Assembly: GCA_902706235.1 (NCBI GenBank)
Contig: CACSJR010000016.1
Coordinates: 1 to 64,000 of the forward strand
Source: Citrobacter sp. 18056
GTDB taxonomy: Bacteria > Pseudomonadota > Gammaproteobacteria > Enterobacterales > Enterobacteriaceae
Direction of reading: 5' to 3'
DNA: 64,000 bases
The notes below the pieces were generated by a model. The model was not told the origin of the DNA and made no database searches. It saw only the letters and a list, made by a program, of their open reading frames with translations. Of the stretch, positions 39,096-47,385 are shown piece by piece; the first letter of the stretch is position 1; every line of letters starts with the position of its first letter. The position numbers and the translations under genes were made by a program.

Positions 39096-40783
39096 TGCGT
39101 GGACGAACACTTGCCCGGACAGCCCTGCCAGCATTGCTGTGCCTTATCGCGGTGTTGTGGCTGATCTGGGGATTTCTCGCATGGCCGGTCGCAGGCAAAT
39201 CGGTCGTGACGTTGCTCGCTCTGCTTCTTTCCGTTGTCCTTATCCGTCGGCGTTACCGTCAACAACGGCCTGCACAGCAGACTGATGAAGCCGGTCACTT
39301 CCCGCCGGAAAGCCATACCGGACCGGTGGTGCTCGTCTGCGGGGACGTGGATGACGGTATGTTCGCGGCAGGCCCGACCCGGGGAACGGTGCAGGGCTGG
39401 TATCTCCGCATAGCGGAGCTGACCGGACTCACGCCTTTTGCAGAGCGTCTGTTGGCCCGTACGCCGACGATGGCAGGCCAGCTTACCGTGATGTACCGCT
39501 GTCTGCCGGACCAGCATGAGGATGAGGCGTTGCTACGCGCCTCCCTCAAAGCGCTGCGTCTGCAGATGAAGCAGCTACGGGAACTGACTGGCTATAGCGT
39601 GCCGGTTGTTCTGAACACTGAATTCAGCGGCCCGGACACGCCCTGGATAGTGGTGCGGGGCAATACGGCCCTGGTGTGTCCGGAAGACGAACCTGCCGTC
39701 ACCCTCAGTGAATGGCAACAGTCCCCGCAGACGGCCTGTATTCAGCCGTACCTGACCCAGGCGACATCGCTGCTTCACGCCGTGATGCTTGATGAACTGA
39801 GCAAAGTGGACAGGCTGTGTCCGGTCGTACGACCGTTTGCTGTCACTCTGCGTCTTGGCGCGGTATCCACCTCGACAGCCGCGCTGTGGCCTCAGTTATT
39901 GTTCCGCCAGACCCGCATTGCCCCTGCCGGTCGTGTCACGGCCTATGAATCCCGCTGGCATTTTGCCGATGCGGTCCTCCCGTTGCTGGCTCCCTATACC
40001 ACCCCGTTGCAGGGGGGAAAAACCGGGCGGCGGGTGGTGATGGTTTTGCTGTTATGTGCCCTTGGGGCTATTGCCCTGTCCGTTCGGCATAACCAGGCGC
40101 TTATCCGCAAGGTCAGTGCCGACCTTCAGCGCTGGCAGGCTATCCCGATGAGGCACTATGCCCCGAAAGCGCAGGCCCTGCATGCCCTGCAGCAGGATGC
40201 ACTACTGCTGGAGCGCTGGCAGCGTCAGGGAGAACCCCATCGCTACGGGCTCGGACTCTATCCGGGCAACCGCCTGTGGCTGGCGGTGCAGCAGGCCATT
40301 GATACCTGGGTGCCTCCGCCACCACCGCCAAAACCGAAACCAAAACCAAAGCCGGTACCGAAAATTGTCCGTCTCGACAGCATGTCGCTGTTCGACTCCG
40401 GCAAATCCGTGCTGAAGGCTGGCTCCACCAAAATGCTGGTGAACTCCCTGGTGGGTATTAAGGCGAAGCCAGGCTGGCTGATTGTGGTCGCGGGTCACAC
40501 GGATAACACCGGTAATGCACAGCTGAACCAGACGCTGTCGCTCGAGCGTGCCGCAGCGGTACGTGACTGGATGCGTGACACCGGTGATGTACCGGAAAGC
40601 TGTTTTGCGGTGCAGGGCTATGGCGCAAGCCGTCCGATCGCAACCAACGACACCCCGGATGGGCGCGCGCTCAACCGCCGTGTCGAAATCAGTCTGGTAC
40701 CGCAGGCCAATGCCTGCCAGATACCGGGCCACACCCAGGCGTCATCGCAGGATGATGACGCATCACAACACAATGGAGAGTAA
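39095..40783 (+). CDS. tagL: OmpA-domain T6SS protein (TagL-like)
   Basis: 562 aa from ATG 39095. Two hydrophobic segments near the N-terminus and one in the middle (VVMVLLLCALGAIALSV) place it in the inner membrane, followed by a Pro/Lys-rich linker (PPPPPPKPKPKPKPVPK) and a C-terminal OmpA domain: FDSGKSVLKAGS, GHTDNTGN, LSLERAAAVRDWM and RALNRRVEI. The Asp and Arg that bind diaminopimelate are present, so it should hold the secretion complex to peptidoglycan, as TagL does in enteroaggregative E. coli. The frame is open further upstream (39032) but that overlaps tssL. Confidence 0.9.
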   Translation: MRGRTLARTALPALLCLIAVLWLIWGFLAWPVAGKSVVTLLALLLSVVLIRRRYRQQRPAQQTDEAGHFPPESHTGPVVLVCGDVDDGMFAAGPTRGTVQGWYLRIAELTGLTPFAERLLARTPTMAGQLTVMYRCLPDQHEDEALLRASLKALRLQMKQLRELTGYSVPVVLNTEFSGPDTPWIVVRGNTALVCPEDEPAVTLSEWQQSPQTACIQPYLTQATSLLHAVMLDELSKVDRLCPVVRPFAVTLRLGAVSTSTAALWPQLLFRQTRIAPAGRVTAYESRWHFADAVLPLLAPYTTPLQGGKTGRRVVMVLLLCALGAIALSVRHNQALIRKVSADLQRWQAIPMRHYAPKAQALHALQQDALLLERWQRQGEPHRYGLGLYPGNRLWLAVQQAIDTWVPPPPPPKPKPKPKPVPKIVRLDSMSLFDSGKSVLKAGSTKMLVNSLVGIKAKPGWLIVVAGHTDNTGNAQLNQTLSLERAAAVRDWMRDTGDVPESCFAVQGYGASRPIATNDTPDGRALNRRVEISLVPQANACQIPGHTQASSQDDDASQHNGE

Positions 40784-40787
40784 TTCC

Positions 40788-41279
40788 ATGGCAATTCCTG
40801 TTTATCTTTGGCTGAAAGACGACGGCGGCGCGGACATTAAAGGGTCTGTGGACGTTCAGGATCGTGACGGCAGCATCGAAGTTGTCGCTCAGGAGCATAA
40901 CCTGTACATCCCGACCGACAACAATACTGGCAAGCTGACCGGTACCCGTATCCACACCCCGTTCCTGTTCACCAAGGAAATCGACTCGTCCAGCCCGTAC
41001 CTGTACAAAGCTGTGACCACCGGTCAGACCCTGAAGTCTGCGGAATTCAAGTGGTACAAAATCAACGACGCAGGCCAGGAAGTGGAGTACTTCAACACCA
41101 AACTGGAAAACGTGAAAGTGGTGAAAGTGAATCCTGAAATGTATGACATCAAGGATCCTTCTAAAGAGAAGCACAACCACCTTGAGCGCATTGAACTGCG
41201 TTACGAAAAAATCACCTGGACCTACAAAGACGGCAACATCATTCATTCCGATTCCTGGAACGAACGCGCCACCGCGTAA
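40788..41279 (+). CDS. hcp: T6SS inner-tube protein Hcp (TssD)
   Basis: 163 aa from ATG 40788 with GGAGAG upstream. Hexamers stack into the tube ejected by the sheath. Recognised by MAIPVYLWLKDDGGADIKGS, HTPFLFTKEIDSSSPYLYKA and IELRYEKITWTYKDGNI. Followed by a strong terminator, which fits the usual need for extra hcp expression relative to the genes after it. Confidence 0.97.
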   Translation: MAIPVYLWLKDDGGADIKGSVDVQDRDGSIEVVAQEHNLYIPTDNNTGKLTGTRIHTPFLFTKEIDSSSPYLYKAVTTGQTLKSAEFKWYKINDAGQEVEYFNTKLENVKVVKVNPEMYDIKDPSKEKHNHLERIELRYEKITWTYKDGNIIHSDSWNERATA

Positions 41280-41286
41280 GTCACAA

Positions 41287-41315
41287 GCGGACAGTCCCCT
41301 CTGTCCGCTTTTTTT
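41287..41315 (+). terminator. Terminator between hcp and clpV
   Basis: GCGGACAG-tcccct-CTGTCCGC followed by seven T. It divides the cluster; the genes from clpV on need read-through or a promoter in 41316-41447. Confidence 0.93.
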
Positions 41316-41447
41316 GTTTTTGCTGAGCGTCTGCCTGAGCGGGCGTTGAGCAAAAAATATCACATCCCGGAAACAGACCTTATGGGCCTCGGTAACGGCC
41401 AGGGGCGGTAGCGTGCCTGAACGGTCCTCAACAGTGAGTAAGCAAAC

Positions 41448-44081
41448 ATGGAAAACCCGGCAATCCTTCTTCGACGTCTCAACCCTTACTGCGCCCGCGC
41501 GATGGAAGGCGCAGCCTCTCTGTGTCAGACCCGCGCCCATGCGGAAATTCTGCCGGAGCACTGGCTGTTGAAACTGCTGGAGCAGGGCGAAGGCGACCTG
41601 ACCGTGCTGGCCCGTCGCTACGAATGGGATATGGACGCCATCTGGCAGGATTTGCTGGGCTGGCTGGACAAACAGCCGCGCTCAGTACGCCACCGCCCGC
41701 AGCTGTCTGACGCTATTCAAACCCTGATGCAGCAGGCCTGGCTGATTGCCTCCCTTAACGGTGAAGAGCAAATCCGAAGCCAGCATCTGTTGATGGCCCT
41801 GGTGGATAAACAGAACCTGGTGCGCTGCGATGGTCTGTGGCCACTGTTGACGCTGGGACAGAGCCAGCTGGAGCGCCTGCGTCCGTTGTTCGATGCACAG
41901 TCGGACGAGCGCCCGGAACTGCAGCAGGAAGCCGAGCTGGCACAGAACCACGGCGGTGAGGTGGAGTTTGTCGGCCGTCCGGTAGGTGCAGAACAGAAAG
42001 AGGGTGAGCTGTCCCCGGCGCTGCAGAACGCACTGGACAAGTTCACACTGGATGTCACCGGCAAAGCGAAGGAAGGCAAAATCGACCCCGTATTTGGGCG
42101 TGCTACCGAAATCCGCCAGATGGTCGACATTCTCTCGCGTCGTCGCAAGAACAACCCCATCCTGGTCGGTGAACCGGGTGTCGGTAAAACGGCTCTGGTC
42201 GAAGGTCTGGCACTGCGTATTGCTGAAGGTAATGTGCCGGAGTCGCTCAAACCCGTCATCCTGCGCACCCTTGACCTCGGCCTGTTACAGGCGGGCGCAG
42301 GCGTGAAGGGCGAATTTGAGCAGCGCCTGAAAAACGTCATCGATGCCGTGCAGCAGTCACCTGGGCCGATATTGCTGTTTATCGATGAAGCGCACACCAT
42401 CATCGGGGCGGGCAATCAGGCGGGGGGCGCGGATGCGGCGAACCTGCTGAAACCGGCACTCGCCCGCGGTGAACTGCGCACCATTGCTGCCACCACCTGG
42501 AGCGAGTACAAACAATATTTTGAACGCGATGCGGCACTCGAGCGCCGCTTCCAGATGGTGAAGGTTGACGAGCCGGATGATGACACTGCGAGCCTGATGC
42601 TGCGTGGCCTGAAATCCCGCTATGCCGAACACCATAACGTCCACATTACTGACGATGCGGTACGCGCGGCCGTTACGCTGTCCCGTCGCTACCTGACGGG
42701 GCGTCAGCTGCCGGATAAGGCCGTTGACCTGCTCGACACCGCCGCCGCGCGTGCGCGCATGAGCCTCGACACGGTGCCGGAAGCGATAGTGCGCCTGAAA
42801 GCACAGCTGACCGCGCTGGAACTGGAAGAGCAGGCGCTGCTGGAAGATATTGCCGCCGGCAGTAACCGTCATGGTGACCGTCTGAGCGTCATTGAGCAGC
42901 ATCAGATTGAACTGGAAGCGCGTATCGGGGAGCAAGAGGCGCGTTTCAGCAATGAAAAGGCGCTGGCACAGCAACTGATGGCCAGCCGCCAGGACATCAG
43001 TCAGCAGGCTGAAATTACCGACCTGCAACAGCAGCTCGAGCAGGCGCAACAGGGTGACGTGCTGGTTCAGGTGGATGTGGATACCCGCACGGTTGCCAAC
43101 GTGATTGCCGACTGGACCGGCGTACCGCTGTCCTCCCTGATGAAAGACGAGCAGACTGAACTGCTGGCCCTGGAAAATGAAATCGGTAGCCGTGTCGTCG
43201 GTCAGGATATTTCCCTTGAGGCCATTGCCCAGCGTTTACGTGCAGCAAAGACCGGACTGACGTCAGAGAACGGCCCACAGGGCGTGTTCCTGCTGGTCGG
43301 CCCAAGCGGCACGGGGAAAACGGAAACCGCGCTGGCGCTGGCGGATGTGCTGTACGGCGGCGAGAAGTCACTCATCACCATCAACCTGTCCGAGTATCAG
43401 GAGCCGCACACGGTGTCGCAGCTAAAAGGCTCGCCGCCGGGCTATGTCGGTTACGGTCAGGGCGGCATCCTCACCGAAGCGGTGCGCAAGCGTCCGTACA
43501 GCGTGGTGCTGCTGGATGAAGTGGAGAAAGCGCACCGCGACGTCATGAACCTGTTCTACCAGGTGTTCGACCGCGGCTTTATGCGCGACGGCGAAGGGCG
43601 TGAAATTGACTTCCGCAACACTGTCATTCTGATGACCTCCAACCTCGGCAGCGACCACCTGATGCAGCTGCTGGATGAACAGCCGGACGCCACTGAAGGC
43701 GACCTGCACGAACTGCTGCGTCCCATCCTGCGTGACCATTTCCAGCCCGCACTGCTGGCCCGCTTCCAGACCGTGATTTATCGCCCGCTGAGTGAGCCTG
43801 CCATACGCACCATCGTGGAGATGAAGCTGGCCCAGGTCAGTAAGCGTCTGAACCGTCATTACGGGCTGACCACGCAGATTGACGAGAGCCTGTATGACGC
43901 ACTTACTGCCGCCTGTCTGCTGCCGGACACAGGCGCACGCAACGTCGACAGTCTGCTCAATCAACAAATTCTGCCTGTGCTGAGTCAGCAGTTGCTGACC
44001 CACATGGCTGCAAAGCAAAAACCACACTCCCTGACGCTCGGCTGGAATGACGAAGAAGGGATTGGGCTGGAATTTGATTAA
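41448..44081 (+). CDS. clpV: T6SS AAA+ ATPase ClpV (TssH)
   Basis: 877-aa class I Clp ATPase that disassembles contracted TssB/C sheaths. N-terminal Clp repeats (1-150), first AAA+ module with Walker A GEPGVGKT and Walker B LFIDEAH, coiled-coil middle domain (LEALE-rich, about 450-560), second module with GPSGTGKT and VVLLDEVEKAH, and a C-terminal D2-small domain. The MELAR extension VNP(Y/C) at the N-terminus is of ClpV type: MENPAILLRRLNPYCARAME. Confidence 0.96.
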   Translation: MENPAILLRRLNPYCARAMEGAASLCQTRAHAEILPEHWLLKLLEQGEGDLTVLARRYEWDMDAIWQDLLGWLDKQPRSVRHRPQLSDAIQTLMQQAWLIASLNGEEQIRSQHLLMALVDKQNLVRCDGLWPLLTLGQSQLERLRPLFDAQSDERPELQQEAELAQNHGGEVEFVGRPVGAEQKEGELSPALQNALDKFTLDVTGKAKEGKIDPVFGRATEIRQMVDILSRRRKNNPILVGEPGVGKTALVEGLALRIAEGNVPESLKPVILRTLDLGLLQAGAGVKGEFEQRLKNVIDAVQQSPGPILLFIDEAHTIIGAGNQAGGADAANLLKPALARGELRTIAATTWSEYKQYFERDAALERRFQMVKVDEPDDDTASLMLRGLKSRYAEHHNVHITDDAVRAAVTLSRRYLTGRQLPDKAVDLLDTAAARARMSLDTVPEAIVRLKAQLTALELEEQALLEDIAAGSNRHGDRLSVIEQHQIELEARIGEQEARFSNEKALAQQLMASRQDISQQAEITDLQQQLEQAQQGDVLVQVDVDTRTVANVIADWTGVPLSSLMKDEQTELLALENEIGSRVVGQDISLEAIAQRLRAAKTGLTSENGPQGVFLLVGPSGTGKTETALALADVLYGGEKSLITINLSEYQEPHTVSQLKGSPPGYVGYGQGGILTEAVRKRPYSVVLLDEVEKAHRDVMNLFYQVFDRGFMRDGEGREIDFRNTVILMTSNLGSDHLMQLLDEQPDATEGDLHELLRPILRDHFQPALLARFQTVIYRPLSEPAIRTIVEMKLAQVSKRLNRHYGLTTQIDESLYDALTAACLLPDTGARNVDSLLNQQILPVLSQQLLTHMAAKQKPHSLTLGWNDEEGIGLEFD

Positions 44082-44163
44082 ATGGAAAATTCATATTTTT
44101 TGGACTGACGTATTGATCCTGGCAACGGAATGTTGCGACTACTGTTATTAACAAGGAAAAACA

Positions 44164-44982
44164 ATGAAATTGATAAAATTTATCCCTGCCGTTATTGCAC
44201 TCACCTGTACAGCAAATGCACATGCAGGACTTTTCAGCTCTTCGGACGATTTTAAATGTGGCAGAGACGATGCGGTTAAGGCGTTGTCGAATTACTTTCA
44301 CAGCGATGCATCTGGTTTGCTGCAAAGTGATTATCTGACGAAGTCCAGATATCAGTATGATAAGCCAGTTTCAGACTATCAGAATAAACTTGATGCTCTG
44401 GTTGTGGACGTTAGTGATGCTTCCACGTCTGGTAATGGTAGCTATGGGCTGAATTGTAGCGCAACGATCTCTGTTAAGGTTCCACAGGAAACGCTGGGTG
44501 TTGTAAGCAGCGATCCAAACTATTTGCATTATATAACAGGTAGCTATGGCAAGCTCAGAAATGGCCGCGTGGTATGGAGTGATATCAGTTACAGCGCAAA
44601 ACTGGCAGATAATGGTAAGGATGTCATCTTTAGTCATTTTAATCGCACTGATTTGTCTAATGCCCTCTTTAATATCAGTGTGCTGTCGGTCAATAAAGAT
44701 CAAATCATTAACACCCTTGCCAAAAATACCCTGGGTACTGCGAAAGACGCCTATAAAAATGCTGACCATGAGCTTAATTCTGTATGGCGAGAACTTCCTG
44801 ACTCATCGAAAAATGCACTAAAAAAAGAACAACTGGCATGGGTTAATGAAAAAGTTGCTAAATGCGGAAAATTGCCGGATGCAGAATCGAATAATGTTGA
44901 TATGCAACAACGTATCGAAACTTATCAATGCCAGACGAAAATGACTAATGAACGCATTGGTTTCCTCAGTGGTAATAATTAA
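44164..44982 (+). CDS. Secreted LprI/DUF1311-domain protein
   Basis: 272-aa protein with a signal peptide (MKLIKFIPAVIALTCTANAHA). The N-terminal part of the mature protein is unassigned; the C-terminal 65 residues (LPDSSKNALKKEQLAWVNEK, AKCGKLPDAESNN, YQCQTKMTNERIGFL) match the LprI/DUF1311 domain, whose name-giving member inhibits lysozyme. AAGGAAAAACA precedes the ATG. Lower GC than clpV and vgrG, so it was probably acquired separately. It may protect against lysozyme-like T6SS effectors; inference from domain and context. Confidence 0.8.
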   Translation: MKLIKFIPAVIALTCTANAHAGLFSSSDDFKCGRDDAVKALSNYFHSDASGLLQSDYLTKSRYQYDKPVSDYQNKLDALVVDVSDASTSGNGSYGLNCSATISVKVPQETLGVVSSDPNYLHYITGSYGKLRNGRVVWSDISYSAKLADNGKDVIFSHFNRTDLSNALFNISVLSVNKDQIINTLAKNTLGTAKDAYKNADHELNSVWRELPDSSKNALKKEQLAWVNEKVAKCGKLPDAESNNVDMQQRIETYQCQTKMTNERIGFLSGNN

Positions 44983-45019
44983 TTGATTGTTGCTGGTGTT
45001 CTGTAAAGGGAGGTAAAGG

Positions 45020-47374
45020 ATGAATAATACTGCTATCGGTCTGGCACAGAAGAAAATCGATGAGGCTCTGGGGCTGTCCCGCTATCGCGTTGATATCCAT
45101 GAATGCCAGCATTTTCTCGATGTCCTGCGTTTTCGCGCCAGTGAAACCCTGAGCCAGCCGTGGCGCTATGACGTCACCGTCACCTGTGCGGCAAACATTG
45201 CCGGCAGTGAGTTGATGCTTAAACCGGCCTCCTTTACCTTCCAGACACCGCTCTATGACGGTACGCCGGCGGTGCCGGTGCGCACGGTCTACGGGGTGGT
45301 GGATGATTTCCGCCGTATCTCTGCCTCGGGGGATGAAATCACCTACGCCCTGCGACTCGTACCGCGTATTGCCCTGATGCAGCATACCGAGCGCTGTGCG
45401 GTGTATCTGAACCAGTCTGTGCCGGAAGTGGTGGAGCAAATCCTGCGTTCCCATGGGCTGGAAGGGGCGGATTTTGAATTCCGTCTGTCGCAGGCCTACC
45501 CGGTCCGCGAGCTCATTACCCAGTGGCGTGAAACGGACCTGGTCTTTGTTCAGCGTCTGCTGGCTGAAGTCGGTATCTTCTGGCGCTTTGAGATGGATGG
45601 TCGCATTGAACAGGATGTGGTTATTTTCCAGGACAGCCAGATGCAGTATCAGTTTGGCGTGAAGCTGCCGATTATCCCGCCGTCACGCACCAGTGATAAC
45701 GGTCAGGAAAGCGTCTGGAATATCCAGCCAAAAGACCATGTGGTCACCGGCGGCGTGGTCACCCGCGATTATAACTACCGTGATGCGCTGACCCCGCAGG
45801 ACAGTTCTGTCACCGTCCGCCAGGAAGGCGGGGCGACCACGGGTGAGGTGTATCACTATGCTGAGCCGTTCCTGAGCGAAGGCGATACGGAAACCCCGGA
45901 AGGCGGGGCCTGGTTTGCCCGTCTGCGCCATGAGCGTTACCTCAATGCCCAGCAGACCGTCACGGGGCGTGCCAGCAGTCCGGTGCTGGCCCCGGGCGAA
46001 GTCCTGGAGCCACAGGGCAGCGGTCTGCCTGATTCGCTGAAGGATGGCATCGTCATCACCGGGGTTCACACCTCAGGTGCCCGCGATAAGGGCTTCCAGC
46101 TGCGCTTTACGGGCATTCCGTACAGCGAAACGGTCTGCTACCGCCCGGCATTACTGAACCGTCCGGTTATGGCTGGCTCCCTGCCTGCCCGGGTGGAAAG
46201 CGACGAGAAGCATGACACTTATGCGTACCTCGACAATCAGGGGCGCTACCGCGTCCGGCTAGATTTTGACCGTAACAGCACCGAGCAGGGCTATGCCTAC
46301 CTCTGGCTGCGCATGGCGAAACCGTACGCCGGGGATACTTACGGCTTCCACTCCCCGCTGCTTGACGGTACCGAAGTCTCGGTGATGTTCGACGGCGGAG
46401 ACCCTGACCGTCCGTACATTGCCCACGCGCAGCATGATTCTGAGCACCCTGACCACGTTACCCGCGACAACCACACGCGCAACATCTGGCGCACGGCCGG
46501 GGATAACAAATTCCGGCTGGAAGACAAACGTCAGGAAGAGCATTTCAAGCTTGCAACGCCGTTTGGTAAGACGCAACTCAACGGCGGCCACGTCGTGGAC
46601 AGTGAGCGTGAGCCCCGTGGTACCGGATTTGAACTGCGTACCGATGAATACGGGGCGCTGCGTGCCGGACGGGGGATGTTCCTTACCGCAGATGCACAGC
46701 CGTCGGCGCAGGGCAAAGTGCTGGACATGGCGCCGGCTATTGAGCGCCTGAGCCAGTCAGCTGCAGAAATGAAGCGGCTTAATCTTCTCGCACAGCAGGC
46801 TCAGGCACTCACCAGCGACCTGGAAAGCCAGAACAACCTGCTGGAAAACCGCCTGAAAGACCTCCAGTCAGCGGCACTGCTGGGCAGTGCGCCACAGGGC
46901 GTGGCATTCACGTCGGGTGAGCACCTTCAGATGACCAGCAAGCAGAACACCATCCTGAGTGCGGGTCAGCATCTGGATATGGGCGCAATGAAGAACATCA
47001 CGCTTGCCGCCAGTGAGTCTGTCGGGCTGTTTGCCCATCAGTCCGGGGCAAAGCTCATTGCCAATCAGGGAGATGTTGAGGTTCGCGCAGAGGCGAGTTC
47101 AATGGAGATGACATCAGAACTGCTGTTTACCATCAGCAGCAACAAAGATGAGCTGCTCATCAGTGCGCCTAAACTGCGACTCAATGGTGGTGGCTCCAGT
47201 ATCACCCTGGACAATGGTGGCATTGTGGAAGAAACCCTGGGCGATTACCTGGTGAAATCCCCCCATTACCGCTCGCCGATGGCCGGTGGCAGCATGGACA
47301 TTACGCCGCCTAAGTTCAGCCAGACAAACGCCAGCGTGACACCTCCCAAAACACGTAATATCCCTTCACGTTAA
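45020..47374 (+). CDS. vgrG: T6SS spike protein VgrG (copy 1)
   Basis: 784-aa spike protein. A gp27-like N-terminal part (YRVDIHECQHFLDVLRFRAS, RSHGLEGADFEFRL, PVRELITQWRETDLVFVQRL), the gp5-like OB fold (RVESDEKHDTYAYLDNQGRY, DGTEVSVMFDGGDPDRPYI) and a DUF2345 beta-helix with a coiled coil (about 575-620). It has no added C-terminal enzymatic domain and ends 11 bp before the GH19 effector gene, so it is likely the carrier of that effector. RBS GGGAGG. Confidence 0.96.
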   Translation: MNNTAIGLAQKKIDEALGLSRYRVDIHECQHFLDVLRFRASETLSQPWRYDVTVTCAANIAGSELMLKPASFTFQTPLYDGTPAVPVRTVYGVVDDFRRISASGDEITYALRLVPRIALMQHTERCAVYLNQSVPEVVEQILRSHGLEGADFEFRLSQAYPVRELITQWRETDLVFVQRLLAEVGIFWRFEMDGRIEQDVVIFQDSQMQYQFGVKLPIIPPSRTSDNGQESVWNIQPKDHVVTGGVVTRDYNYRDALTPQDSSVTVRQEGGATTGEVYHYAEPFLSEGDTETPEGGAWFARLRHERYLNAQQTVTGRASSPVLAPGEVLEPQGSGLPDSLKDGIVITGVHTSGARDKGFQLRFTGIPYSETVCYRPALLNRPVMAGSLPARVESDEKHDTYAYLDNQGRYRVRLDFDRNSTEQGYAYLWLRMAKPYAGDTYGFHSPLLDGTEVSVMFDGGDPDRPYIAHAQHDSEHPDHVTRDNHTRNIWRTAGDNKFRLEDKRQEEHFKLATPFGKTQLNGGHVVDSEREPRGTGFELRTDEYGALRAGRGMFLTADAQPSAQGKVLDMAPAIERLSQSAAEMKRLNLLAQQAQALTSDLESQNNLLENRLKDLQSAALLGSAPQGVAFTSGEHLQMTSKQNTILSAGQHLDMGAMKNITLAASESVGLFAHQSGAKLIANQGDVEVRAEASSMEMTSELLFTISSNKDELLISAPKLRLNGGGSSITLDNGGIVEETLGDYLVKSPHYRSPMAGGSMDITPPKFSQTNASVTPPKTRNIPSR

Positions 47375-47385
47375 GGATGACCGGA

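Noticed and set aside
40321-40357. Proline/lysine repeat in tagL as a possible DNA repeat element
   Set aside because: It is the normal Pro/Lys linker between the membrane part and OmpA domain; no larger repeat structure.
42357-43049. 230-codon ORF antisense to clpV
   Set aside because: Fully inside the clear clpV coding sequence; mirror of its codon usage.
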